Source: Ganoderma boninense
Lineage: Eukaryota; Basidiomycota; Agaricomycetes; Polyporales; Polyporaceae
Reading direction: 5' to 3'
Assembly (NCBI GenBank): GCA_002900995.3
Contig: CM035304.1
Coordinates: forward strand, 4,976,134 to 5,040,133
DNA length: 64,000 bases
Part shown: positions 11,201 to 21,660 of the stretch, piece after piece
Numbering within the stretch: position 1 is the first letter of the stretch
Layout of the letters: every line of letters begins with the position of its first letter
Made by a program: the position numbers and the translations under genes
Notes under the pieces: model-generated
What the model was told of the DNA's origin: nothing
Databases searched by the model: none
Seen by the model: the letters and a program-made list of their open reading frames with translations, nothing else

Positions 11201-11943
11201 CATAAGATGAACCTCGCGCAAACCGGTATGTCCCTGGATTCGAAATGGGGTGCCATGTTGACGTAAGATTTGCAGGTTACAAGCTCCGGCAACAGATTGC
11301 GAAGAATTTGCAGAAGAGATCACGGGCCATTCGAAACGCGATCAACGCATACAACGAGGCCGCTCGCGCGCTGAAGGAGCCTCGTCCGGCGTTAGAATGG
11401 GGGAAGGTATCCCATTACCAATTTCTCCAGCAGTTCAAGCTACTGCGCGGCGCTGATGATGGCGTCTTGGAGAAGGAGTGGGCGCAGCCGGCTGTCCGGG
11501 AGACCATGCGCCAGGCGCGGCGCGTTGTGCGTGCTCACGAGGAGCTTGAGCGGGTCAACATGCAGTCTCGTCGACTGCTTACATCTATTCACGACGAGGA
11601 TCACCTCTTCGCAGACGTTCTCGCTGGCCTGCAGCAGGAGGACAGTATTATCTACGGGGCAGCGCTCGAGTTCGCCACTCGCCGCCGACGAGTGAATGCC
11701 CGCCTCCTCGTGACCCTTGGGAAGCTGCATGCGCACTCGCGGTTCACAGGAGAGACGACACCGGGCCAGCGCGTCGGGACTTCCCTCCCTCCAAACAATT
11801 CAAGAACCATTGGAGACACGGTCCGGGGGGGAATGGGGGCATTACATGAGGATGACGATCATCTAGGCGGTGAAGAAGATGACGAAGAGGTGCAGGCGGA
11901 GATGACGGCATTGACGGACTTCGTTGCTGGATTGCGAATGTAA
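8293..11943 (+). CDS. KDZ transposase
   Basis: Eight exons: 8293-8449, 8500-8683, 8733-9270, 9320-9475, 9524-10182, 10239-10832, 10885-11225 and 11276-11943. They total 3297 nt, 1098 aa. Every junction is GT...AG with matching phase. Expected family features appear in order: an N-terminal region before a cysteine motif (NSCPACSYE, about residues 337-345), first catalytic Asp in YCMDGNSSLKR (about D361), second Asp in LAAYDVGCSL (about D589), a His/Tyr-rich segment (FHGYSHEYSCQIKYHP), and Glu in LEDFETMERLFSW (about 646-649). A helical C-terminal region and an acidic tail follow. A low-complexity Glu/Pro/Ser insert separates the first two Asp residues. It is assumed to cut and paste the element within the nucleus. 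No stop or frameshift breaks it. The start at 8293 is the second in-frame ATG-like site; the first is not ATG. Confidence 0.92.
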
Positions 11944-12392
11944 TCACGTTGTGTTTGGTATTGTGCAATGTCATACTACAGTTTGCGACACTCATCGAGT
12001 TGGATGATTATGTATGGAGTGAGTTGAGCATGTTTAGACTGGTTAGACCTGCCACTACCACACTCGAAAACAGTGTAACTTTATTGGTGGAAACCTCAAA
12101 CTCATGCAAGTGCGTCCGGGAGGATGGATTGTACTTCACCGCCGACCGGAATGTGGCGGAATGCATTGGCTTGTCCCTTCCCTAAAATGAATGTTCTCTC
12201 TAGAACACAAAAGACGGCCATGCGTGCACGCTGCATATCTTCCATACAAACGTGAACATGAGGATGAACATGTGCAGAGAATCTGGTTCTTTCGCAAGGG
12301 AAGGACGCTCGGCATAAATGCCCAGCGTCTGCACCTGAGCTGATCCCTGTCCCTCTTCACCGCCACTGTGTGGCAGGCCCTCCCCGCGCGCG

Positions 12393-13836
12393 ATGCCTGA
12401 CGACACCGACGTCTGCTACATAGTGTTAAGTAAAAAGAAGGGCCATGGTATCTACTTCGAACGGTAAGCCACCTCTTTGCTAATATTAGTCGTCGATTGA
12501 TGCGATTGGGGACGCTGATGGCCTCCTCTGTCAGGCCATCCAAGGAGGGTCAACCCTCCGCCACTTCAGTCCTCCCCATCGTCGTCATCGTTCGGGGGTT
12601 TAAGGTCGCAGGATCTGTGTATGCCCTCCAGCAGGAGATTATCCGGGGCCAGTCCGAGCCCATCAAGGTGGACGAACTTCGGACCGCGTTCACTCAGTCC
12701 TCGACGGTAGCCAACCTCTTCTGTGGTAGGAAGGACATCTATGCGTTTCGGGGCGGCAATTTGGCGGGGATATACATAGGTTTTGACTGGTAGGTCATGG
12801 TGTATTATCCTCTCTCTTCTCACACCATAACTCTGTGCAGGGTCAGAGAAGTCCAGGCCGTAACTCGCCAGGGCGCCGGAAAGGAGTTCAAGAGAATGAA
12901 CACATTTGGTGAGGCCCTTCTTTACATGCTCAGCAAGGAACACCTCGCCCCAGAGTATTCGGCCAAGCCCCCCCCTCTCGCAAGGTTCACGGAGTCTGAC
13001 AATCCGGTGAATGTCGCTCGCGCTGAGGTCTCCCCCGCGTACATCAAAAGCGAGGATCGTTCTTGCCCCCCTTCTCCCATCAAAGCTTCTCCCACACGTC
13101 CGTCATCGCCGTCGAAGGCTGCTATCCCTCGTGAGTCCTGCCACGTCGCCCCGCCGACTTCTCCGGTCAGGGCACCACTCCCCAGCACTCCGACCGTTGA
13201 ACGCGGTTTCCCATCTCATGCGATACAGCGAGGTGCATCACTCCCTCCGGCGTACAGCTCTCCTCCCCGTACCTCCTCTCCACAGCGCTCCCTTCCCTTC
13301 CCATCCAACAGTCATGGTAACTGGTCTACAGAGGTAGATGACGATGTCCTTGCTGATCGCATGCAGTGTAAGTCGGTATTTTAAAGGTGTTGGTCGCCGT
13401 GGCTGATACGATATTGTTAGACTTTGGTTTTGCCAATGACGATGACGAAGACGCACTTGACTACCCGAGCGGGGCTCTAGGTCATGCCCCTGCGGCCTGG
13501 CAACCCCCTCCCGCCGCAACCTCGTCCGTCGTGCGCCCGTATCTCGGGAGCACGAATATCCTTCGGCAATTCCTTCACTCATGCTCTACGCTTGCCGACT
13601 CACCTCCGCTCATCGTCAACTTCGGTCCAGAACTCGACGGGTGGTTCCAAGGCCGGCGGACTTCCCCCGACCACCAGCTGCGCATCCTCCAAGCGTGGGC
13701 CTGGACTGGCACTCTGCAGGAGTTTACAGGCGTCGTCTGCGCGCACCCTATTGAACTCTCGTTGGAGGATGCGAGGAAGTTGTGGGGTTTGTTGTTCGCT
13801 GAGGCTAGGCGTCGTGTAGGCCCGCCGGCTATGTAG
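12393..13836 (+). CDS. Transposon cargo: RNase H1 N-terminal (viroplasmin-like) domain protein
   Basis: Four exons: 12393-12463, 12535-12789, 12841-13367 and 13421-13836, giving 1269 nt, 422 aa; all phases agree. Residues around 95-135 carry the Gly/aromatic pattern of the RNase H1 N-terminal domain: AGIYIGFDWVREVQAVTRQG then GKEFKRMNTFGEALLYML. In that family GIY...W...V...K.F.TF.EA..Y binds RNA-DNA hybrid or dsRNA. A second, weaker half-copy may open the protein (DVCYIVLSKKKGHGIYFER). No RNase H catalytic domain follows. Instead there is a Ser/Pro-rich linker and a compact C-terminal ~140 residues (VNFGPELDGWF...LQAWAWTGTLQEFTG). It lies 450 bp downstream of the transposase in the same orientation, inside the TIRs. 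A nucleic-acid-binding role in transposition is inference. Confidence 0.75.
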
Positions 13837-14109
13837 TTGTGCGAAGTCATATGGCGTCGCACATGCTGCTCGGCTACTAGGTTTTTACGCGACTATTTCT
13901 GCTCTGTAACGCATCGCTGTGTGTCCGAGTCTCGCTGTTCTGTCATCAAATATCATTGTGTTCGAGTGGTTACGTTCTCTGAAACCACGACCACATAAAT
14001 CCCCCCTCTGAAACATCACGCAGCCTATGGTCCATTTCCCCCCATTTCCCTTCCTACTTGTGGCTGTTCCGGCACAGTCCTTCTTTCTCCTGCTTGTGGT
14101 CTTGACGCT

Positions 14110-15930
14110 ATGGTTCGCTCCCGTGATTCTACGACGGGTCTCTGGCTTTCCGCCAACAAATCTAGCGCAAAGCGTGAGATACGAAAACCATGGCGGCATC
14201 GCAACAAGGTCACCCTCACCGACGCTGAGAAGGCTGCTCTGAGCCTGCGTCGGAAGGAGCGCCGCGAGGCCCTTGCCGCTGACCTCGAAGACGCCCATGA
14301 GAGGACTTGGGAGATGGCGAAGGAGATAAGGGCACGCCACCCTCACCACACCCCCGACCACTTCCACCGCGTCATCCTGCAGCAGTCTCGTGTCAACCAG
14401 ACCAGGAGGAAGGTGAACAGGTGGAACACGTACCTTCACGACCGCTTGAAGGCCCTCAATGGAGGTGAGTCCTACATATATTTCTCGCCCATGTTTCTTT
14501 TGCTGATCACCCGCAGATCTATCCCCAGGCTCCGAGCGCGTTCGCGTCAACAACCGCGAAGCCACTCAACAGATCTCTGCTGAGTGGAACGCGATGACGC
14601 GGGAGCAGCAGGAAGAGGTTACGAAGGATGCGGTTGTCGAACTGGAGGCGCGAACCGAGAACAAGAGGACCGCCCTCAATAGCGTCCCAAGGTCGGTGTT
14701 GAACGACGTTCGGTTAACGATGGCCAACATCGAGCGGGAGGTACGCCTCATAGCTGTATTTTCCGTGATTACTACTGACGCAGAATAGCTTGAAGAGCTT
14801 TATAGCCGCACGGGATATGCAACGCTGATTATCGGATGCAGGGAGTCTCTTAACATTCCAAACCAGCCTCACATTTTCTGGACCAACCCCCGTATCCCCG
14901 ACTTCATCATCACGGTCACTCAGCACACCGGCCTCGAGCTCGCGTTGCGTATGGAATCATTCCTCATATGTGGGGTTCAAGGTAAGCCTTATCCATGCTC
15001 ATTGGGTGGGTGAGTAACTGACTCTTCGTTGTAACGCAGGGGCGTCCACCAACTATCTTGAAGCACTCATGAACCTCAAGAAGGAGGCAAGGGCAGTTAT
15101 CAATTCCTGTCTTCGTAAGTCTGCAACTGCGATGCATTTCTGTCAAGAGCTAATGTTGTGTTACAGTCGCGGCGTCCACGCGCGGGCCTGTGCGCATCTC
15201 GTACACCAACTTTGACGAGCATGTCACGTTGTGCGTGGGCATCATCTGCGAAGCGTGGCCTCTCAAGAGGTTTTGCCCGCCTGGCGATATCAACTCCCGG
15301 CCGGAGCTTGAGATCCTTATCCAAGCATTCAAGACTGGCGCTGCAAAGTTCCGGTCCCTCGGCGACGAGGAGTGGATGGCATGGAAGGCTGAATGGTTTA
15401 GATCCAGGGAGCGCCAGGTGGTCAGCGTACCCGAGAGTGAGTCCCCCCCAACGTCGCCCCTTGCACTTCCTCCCAACTTGTCGTCGTCATCAGCCTCTAC
15501 GATCCCTGCGGGATCCGCCTTCGAACCTCCGCCAGCATCATCCCCCTCCACTGTCACAATCACTTCGGCCACCCCCGATGTTTCGTTTTCCCCTGCGCCT
15601 GCTGTTGCCGTCCCCTCGACAACCACCTCTTCTCGCCGGGCTGGGGTGGTATTTATCCAGACGGACGTCGTCACGGGCCCAGGTGGCGAACGTATCGCCA
15701 TTGCTAAGAGGCCGCGCAAGCCTCGTACATCAAAGGCGTCGACAGCGCAGCCCCTGCCTTCCACTTCCACTCAAGATGCACAGCCTCTCCTGTCGATTTC
15801 CAAGACGCACAAACGGTCGTCTGCGGCACGGGACAAACCCGAGAAGCCTCGCAAGAAGCGCGCCCAGGCAGTGGACTCTCCTCAGCCGGCGCCCGCGGCG
15901 ACGTCCTCCACACCGGTGACGAGCGCGTAG
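14110..15930 (+). CDS. Transposon cargo: unknown protein of about 536 aa
   Basis: Five exons: 14110-14464, 14517-14740, 14789-14981, 15040-15114 and 15167-15930; 1611 nt in frame. The N-terminal third is highly charged and helical (DAEKAALSLRRKERREAL, then EEVTKDAVVELEARTENKR). The middle looks folded (GYATLIIGCRESLNIPNQPH, WTNPRIPDFIITVTQHTG, RISYTNFDEHVTLCVGI). The last ~180 residues are Ser/Thr/Pro-rich and end in basic runs (RPRKPRTSK, KPRKKRAQ) like nuclear localisation signals. I do not recognise the family; as far as I recall, similar unnamed proteins occur in Agaricomycetes, but that needs a search. It is inside the KDZ element and codirectional with the transposase. The start at 14110 is the first ATG in frame; an extra upstream exon is possible. 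Confidence 0.7.
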
Positions 15931-16776
15931 GAGACAGGTGGCATGCATAGAGCATTATGCATCACATTCCAGCATATTTACATTATCATTGTTTCTTTCG
16001 TGACATAATATATGCACCTCCCCCCTCTTGTCTAGCCTTGCATTTCTTCGGACCACGTCGGTTTCGCCCCTGAGGTAGAAGTTAATGTTGTCAATATGGC
16101 CTGCGTGTACCTACAACAGTATGATGAGCATATATTGAATCTGCGAGACACTCGGATGGACGCCAACTTTCTGACCCCACGGCTGTGAACGTGCGAGCGT
16201 CTTTGCTGGACTTCCATAAATTTCCGAGTCGTAGTCCATGTGACCGACGTCCCCGGCGGCGTTCAGTATTGTCGGCTAAACAGGTGCGCACCGAAGACCG
16301 TCGGCAAGGTTTCCGTGTGAACGATAGACCTCGCAACTAATACAAAGCCGGTCGCACGCACCTTCAGGCCCTCCCCAAGCCCCGACGCCATGTACCACCA
16401 CCACAATGTGGTGCTGGTACTCCAGATCTTCTTTCGCTGTAGAAAATCGTTCTGGACAGAGGGACTAGCAGAGGTAGACAGCGTCAACCCCTCCATATGA
16501 CAATGTTTGGGTAAAGGCCAGGCCTGGGCAATAGAATCGACTCTCGAGGCAATGTCCGAGGTGTCGGAGGGTGTCGGACATTCGTTCGCTCGCAGCTCCC
16601 ACGGCCGATATCGTGATCCGCAACTTGCGCAGCCGGGCATACTCAACGCCGCCCCAAGCGCTGACGTCACTTCGAGGGCTGATGATCTTCTGAGTGAGTA
16701 GCCCATTACGACGCTCCAGGAGGGCGCGATAAGAGTATTACCATTATGACTATTACAAGAGAATCAGTTACTTTCC
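15931..16776. other. Right subterminal region of the KDZ transposon
   Basis: No gene supported, although a 147-codon minus-strand frame exists. It contains the right arm of the subterminal inverted repeat (16372-16413) and GTCCGAGG/TGTCGGA-type motifs at 16555-16590 that echo the motifs near 7800-7900 in inverted orientation. Confidence 0.5.
16372..16413 (-). repeat. Subterminal inverted repeat, right arm
   Basis: Reverse complement of 7950-7991, including the ACCACATTGTGGT palindrome and GGTACATGGCGTCG. Confidence 0.8.
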
Positions 16777-17458
16777 TGAAAGAACGGTGCAAAACGACGA
16801 AGAAATGCGAGAGATCACTGTGCTCATCGTAGGCAACGACGAGCACGGATGGGCCGGCGGCGGCGGGAGCAGGGCGCCAGCGAGGATGGGCGTAGTGAGG
16901 GCGGCTGATGGGCGCGCGACCTATACTCAACGCCCAGGCACCCATTGGGACATGCTGACGTCACACGGGGCGCCTTGGAGACCGGCTCAGTCGCGTCAGA
17001 GGAGAGACAGCGGGAGAAGTAAGCAGCAAAGGTGTTTTCAATGGACTATACTGACACATGCAAGTAGGATCGTCGAAGGAACGGGACGAAAAGGTGGAGA
17101 AGTGAGGGAGATAGCCATCCTCGCCGTGGGCAACGGCGAGGACGCATAGACGGCCGACGGCAGGGGAAGGGGGCGCCGGCGGGAGCGAGGCGGGAGGTCC
17201 GTAGCGAGGGCGGCTGATGGGAGATGACTCAACGCCCGGGTGGCGGCAATCGCGTTATCTCGCTGATCTATGTTTATCAGCTCACTGATAACACACAGAT
17301 ATCTTGGCTTGCAGAACGTACCATTTGCGGAAGGAGGGGAAGGGGAGTGGGCAGGCGTACTGGTAGTATGTGGGTAAAAGGGAAAGCCTGGCTAATTAGG
17401 CTGGCATCCCGGCCCGCAGGTCAGGCTTGTTAGCCGGGATACATGTGATGATCAGGTG
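16777..17458 (-). repeat. Right terminal inverted repeat of the KDZ transposon
   Basis: Reverse complement of 6924-7603; 2 bp longer owing to a C5 instead of C3 run. Ends ...GATGATCAGGTG, followed directly by the second copy of the 8-bp target duplication. Confidence 0.93.
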
Positions 17459-17466
17459 CAACCCCC
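17459..17466. repeat. Right 8-bp target-site duplication (CAACCCCC)
   Basis: Exact copy of 6916-6923, immediately outside the right TIR. On the gene strand it reads GGGGGTTG inside the codons for Trp-Gly-Val of the interrupted integrase-core gene. Confidence 0.9.
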
Positions 17467-17885
17467 CAGCGACCTTGAACATCGTTTTGCTTGAGATCCA
17501 ACACGGCTTGCAGGCGGTCCGACACATTTCCTTCCTTGACTTTGTTTCGTACAGTGGGCACGCCAAGCCGGGCGCGCAACTTGTACATTGACCCGCGGCT
17601 GCACCGTCTGCGGTGTGAGGACATAGTAAGGCACGGATACAGTTGAACAAAACAAACCTCATTGGACAGCCCAGTGAACGAAGTCTGGCCAACTGTTCAC
17701 CGACCGACAATCCCGCTCCATCCTTCTCACGATTAAACTGTTTGAATAACCGGACTAAGGCCACGTCGTCGAGAGCGAGTGCTTGCCGAACGCATGTTCA
17801 GCCCATGTCCTTCATAAGCGTTGTTGGAAACGAAAGACTCACCAAGCTTTCCTCCATACTGGTTGTGCCCAGCAGAATTGACCAT
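17459..17885 (-). pseudogene. Integrase-core-domain gene, 5' part (split by the KDZ transposon)
   Basis: Exons 17885-17843 and 17781-17658, then 17607-17459, which runs into the transposon. The start is the ATG at 17885-17883 in a good context (GAGACCATGG). The segment encodes a helix-rich N-terminal domain (LARLRSLGCPMRR, YKLRARLGVPTVRNK, VLDLKQNDVQGRWG), plausibly a DNA-binding module ahead of the catalytic core. The partial exon is 149 nt, its remainder on the far side of the element (6915-6870) is 46 nt, and the sum keeps phase with the next exon. The interruption therefore falls inside a coding exon and explains the loss of the full gene. The most 5' exon is less certain than the rest. 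Confidence 0.75.
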
Positions 17886-19643
17886 GGTCTCTGCTTCCAG
17901 TCGCACGAACGAGGTGGAAGGAGGCTGGAAGCGGATAGCGCTACTTCGGCTGCGCACGCGGGATGGGTTACAGAGGAATCCAGCAATGGAGTTACGATGG
18001 ACGAAACGTCGCTGGCAAACGCGATGGATGCGGACGCTGACTTGACCCGCGCTGAGCTTCGCTTGCGTCTGTGGATAGCCATCTCGAAGCAGGGAAGACT
18101 GACGACGAGAATGGCATGCAGAACTCCGGGCCGAGAACAGAGCGCCCATTTTCGATGGAACCATGGCATGTGTGGGAGGCTGGGTAAGGAGCGTCCATGA
18201 TTACTGTAACGAATTTCACACACCGTTGCATCCATGAGAGTATCACGCACCCGCTTTGTCGTTTGTAGGCAAGTACGATACGTAAACACTGTCGTGGTGC
18301 GGCCAGAGCCCATGAGGTGCACGAAGTTCTCCCATGAGAAGGCCGGCGGAGCACGGGATCCTCGAAGCTGATTCCCTTGGCATAGAATGGATGGCAGAGG
18401 CAGGAGCCGCTGGGGGATCGCGCCATATCTAGAACCCACGTGAGTACGGGGATGGGAAGACCTCTACCGACGCAGCTGGGCGGCCTCCGCGAGAGAGCGG
18501 ACGAGGGCGAGAACAGGAAGACTGACAGAACGATGTACTTATACACAGCCACATGTACTTATCATGGGGCGTGTCCTCCGAGCGACTTAGGGTCCGTCGT
18601 GAAAGAGCGGACAAGGGCGAGAAGAGGAAGACTCACAGAACGATGAGCCTACGCACAGCCACATGTACATGGGGCGTGTCCTCCGAGCGGCCTGGGGTCC
18701 TCTGGCACAATCCCTCCAATTTGTTATAGTAACCTGAGAGTCGTGCCGAGTCCTAGATGATTAGGTTCAATGGTCAGCAACGAGGTTTGGGACGCGCGCG
18801 AAGTTCATTGCTGCGTGCGCAGTGTGTGCATGAAACCTACCTCCAAGTGGTGTGTCGTTGGCAAGTTGCAAGACGGAGGGAGGAGGCCGAGTCCCGAACG
18901 CCTGCTGCCAAACGCCGGGATGTCACGACTGTCACAAAGAAGCCACAGGGACTGAGACCCTGCTTTGAGCTCTCCCACAGCCACCATGGGTTCGGCTCGT
19001 TTTCTTTCCCCTCGGCGAGGACCCCGGCTTCCGATCGCGCTGTCCTCCAGTCCACCATTCTCTTCCGTCGGGAAAGGTCTGGGACAGATGAAGGGGAAGT
19101 CGCGTCTCAGCCGACCCTCGGTCTACGCGTGCGCGCCTGCGGCCCAGTTCGCCGTTTGCTTGCCATTGACCGCCTGACCGCCCGCCAGGATACAACGGCG
19201 CGACATCGCCCCCCGCCTCTGGCAGGCAGGTTTTCGATCTTCTCGCGGGCCCCTCGGTACGTCTTTAACTCTCTGGTGGCGGTGACCCGAGTGCTGAACT
19301 CCTCAAGCACGACGACCACGATCGGCACTTTCATTACAGCACCCACCCGTCTCTAGCGGCTTTCTGTCCCTTTCCACGAGGGGACGGCGATTTGGCAAAC
19401 ATGGCATAAGGGAGCAACCACCAATTTGCCGAAGACGCAGTGCTGCCTTTGGGTACCCAGGAAATCGGGTCCCCTCGCTTCGCCCCCAGAGTCACTGCAA
19501 AGCGAATTCATGTTTTACGTCGTCTCGTTTATGTTGCTTTACGTCCATTGCCCCATTGCAGCCACCCTGACCGTCGCTAACCGCCGCGGCCGAGGGATAC
19601 TACTAAAGTGATGCTCCCTAGGCCCGTTCACATACCCCTCACC
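17886..19643. other. Gene-poor interval upstream of the 19.6-kb gene
   Basis: Several frames are open on both strands at 17.9-18.6 kb and 18.75-19.36 kb, but none shows splice-consistent, well-composed coding. It contains a ~110-bp tandem duplication (18491-18709). 18.7-19.6 kb probably includes the promoter and leader of the next gene. Confidence 0.4.
18491..18709. repeat. About 110-bp direct duplication, two copies
   Basis: The block GAGAGAGCGGACGAGGGCGAG ... GGGGCGTGTCCTCCGAGCG at 18491 recurs at about 18601 (GAAAGAGCGGACAAGGG...) with scattered differences and a small deletion. Divergence shows it is older than the other arrays here. Confidence 0.75.
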
Positions 19644-21660
19644 ATGGCCTCCATGTCCTTCTACAACCTCGGCTCAAACCACTACGTCCCTCTGGGGAAT
19701 GCATCGTCGCAGACCTCTCGTGAGTCGAAATTCCTGTCCTTCTAGTTTTCCGAGTAGTGACGTGGTCGCGCTCGAATAGGTGCTTCCACCTCCCGTGGTC
19801 GCGACGGCCCCTTCACCCCTAACCCCGCTTCACCTGTACCCGTGAACGAGACTGGCCCTGGACAGGCACCCGTCTTCTCGCGGGAAGTAGTGGCCGCGTT
19901 CAGGGAGGCTACGAACATTATGTTTGCTGCCTCGGGTCGTGCCTTCCAGGAGGTAGAGGTTTCTCTTCCTAGGAGCGGGACGGCCAAGGAGATTCGAACG
20001 TATCGCGACTTGTGTAGGGAGTTCTTAGCACTCCCCGAATACCTCAGGAGGGAGGTCATCGTCCAACACAACAGTTCTCTCCCTCTCCATGTCGTCCCCT
20101 CGGTAGCCATCATCGCCCTCCTCCTCTTCGGAATCCCATCGTCGAAAGCTGCCAGGTTCGAGGCCATGTCACTTGTGGGCGAACTTTTTCGTGGGTGCGT
20201 TGGCCTTCACGTTATCTCAATCCTACCGTAGCTTTCAATTTAATTGGGAAATACAGCATGATCCAGCGATTTCGCGGCTGGCAGGAGACTTGGATGAACC
20301 AGTACCGTCACAATCCTGTCTTGTCCTCGGAGGCCACTGCCATGCGTTTGAACGATATCGGACGTAAGTCGCTCATCTGTTCATGTGATGGCGCGCACTC
20401 AGTTTGTACGGATAGGAGCTGCAATCGGACAAAGAACAGACATAGAAGCGGACTGGCTTGATATCATGCTCATGGCATTCGGGGATGTTCCCGAATTTTG
20501 GGGGTTCCCCAGCTCGCCGTCGTCGACGTACTGTTCAGCACCGGATCCGTTGTGGGAAGCGGCTTCGGATGTCCCCACCAATCAGTCGTCTGCCCCCCAG
20601 CTCGCGGGTATGTTGCAACATTTGGTTCTGTTGTTGGTATCTGATCTAGTGTCTCTGTCAGGTCATCCCACGACCCAAAACGCGTCGGCGTCGGCGGCTC
20701 AAGACTCACGCGCAGGTGGCCAGTCCGGCCACCAATCCATGGGTGTGTCTCAAACGTTTGTCCTCCGCTGGTGTCTGACAAGAGTTCCGCCTCTATGTAG
20801 GCATCTATGCCCCCACGCCGGTGGCCGTTTCCCAGACCCATCATTTGAACGCGACCCCGGGCCCTAGCACGGTCTATGATGGCGCCACTTCGTATGGACG
20901 CCTCGGTCGCCTCGGTTCCAACGTTCCGTCTCATCCCACCTACACCGGCACTGCGTATGGGGAGCCCAGCCTTGATTCAACCACAGGCTACGGCAATGTC
21001 GCTTGGTCAGGCATGGACGGCTACAACCGCGCTAATCCCTCTGGCTGGAATACGGTTGGAGAAACTAACCGCGGTGGTCAGTCTTGACTATTCCAGTGCA
21101 TCCGCAACTTCGCTTACCACCCGTATGATCTAGCCACCCCGGCTCTACCTACGGTCCCACATGTCGGAGCATTTTCTGGGGGCGTTTCGGCTTCCCCCCG
21201 GTCGTCGAACGCCGCGAGCGCTGGCACCGTCAACCCATCTGAGTTAGCCGCTCCGCGCATGCTGCCCGTTGTAGAGGGTAGCGGTGTAGAGCCTTCTACC
21301 GGGGCTCAACGCGTCCTGCATCGCCGAAGCCTCGCTTCAGCGTCGATATCGTCGCGAGGCTCAAGGAACTCGACCGCGCCGTCCGACATCCAAGAAATGC
21401 TTGCGCTGGAGCAGACCAAGGTGGCGACGCTCTCTGCTAAGCTCCAGCTCAAGCGTCAACAAACGATTCAATTGACGGCACTGACGCGCTTCGGCACCTC
21501 CCAAGTTGACATGTTCTTCGGCGGGATGCATGCCGCCTTAAGTGGAAGCACCATAGGGTTGCCGATTCCAAAGGGGCATTTGCAAGCGATCAAGAGTATG
21601 CCTGACGACATGAACATTACCTCGCGTTGCATCTCCATGGTGGTCAACGAAGAGTTCTAG
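19644..21660 (+). CDS. Hypothetical protein, about 556 aa
   Basis: Seven exons: 19644-19719, 19780-20194, 20257-20363, 20416-20607, 20662-20742, 20801-21073 and 21134-21660; 1671 nt with every junction in phase. The folded part is residues ~25-260, with helices such as FSREVVAAFREATNIMFAAS, YRDLCREFLALPEYLRREV and a hydrophobic stretch VVPSVAIIALLLFGIP. A second conserved-looking block is RFRGWQETWMNQYRHNP. The middle is Gly/Tyr/Ser-rich and probably disordered. The C-terminus has a coiled coil (IQEMLALEQTKVATLSAKLQ) and a short folded end (GMHAALSGSTIGLPIPKGHL). Family not recognised. It lies ~2 kb from the KDZ element but outside its TIRs, so it is not cargo of that copy. Confidence 0.65.

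Larger units (their letters stand above)
6924..17458 (+). mobile_element. Complete KDZ-superfamily DNA transposon, 10,535 bp
   Basis: Bounded by terminal inverted repeats at 6924-7603 and 16777-17458 and by an identical 8-bp duplication, CAACCCCC. The outer ends start CACCTGATCATCACATG and are mirrored at the right. The TIRs appear identical apart from a C3/C5 run (680 vs 682 bp). Inside are three intact multi-exon genes on the plus strand: KDZ transposase (8293-11943), an RNase H1 N-terminal-like protein (12393-13836) and an unknown protein (14110-15930). The family assignment rests on the transposase. Kyakuja-Dileera-Zisupton elements are known to be expanded in Agaricomycetes and there often carry TET/JBP genes; no TET/JBP gene is seen here. 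Insertion is inside an exon of an integrase-core gene, and removal of the element restores that gene's frame. Near-identical TIRs and an undamaged transposase suggest recent insertion and possible activity. Confidence 0.93.

Noticed and set aside
14110..15930. A TET/JBP oxygenase expected as KDZ cargo
   Set aside because: No HxD...H iron-binding pattern or other TET/JBP motif could be found in the two non-transposase cargo proteins.
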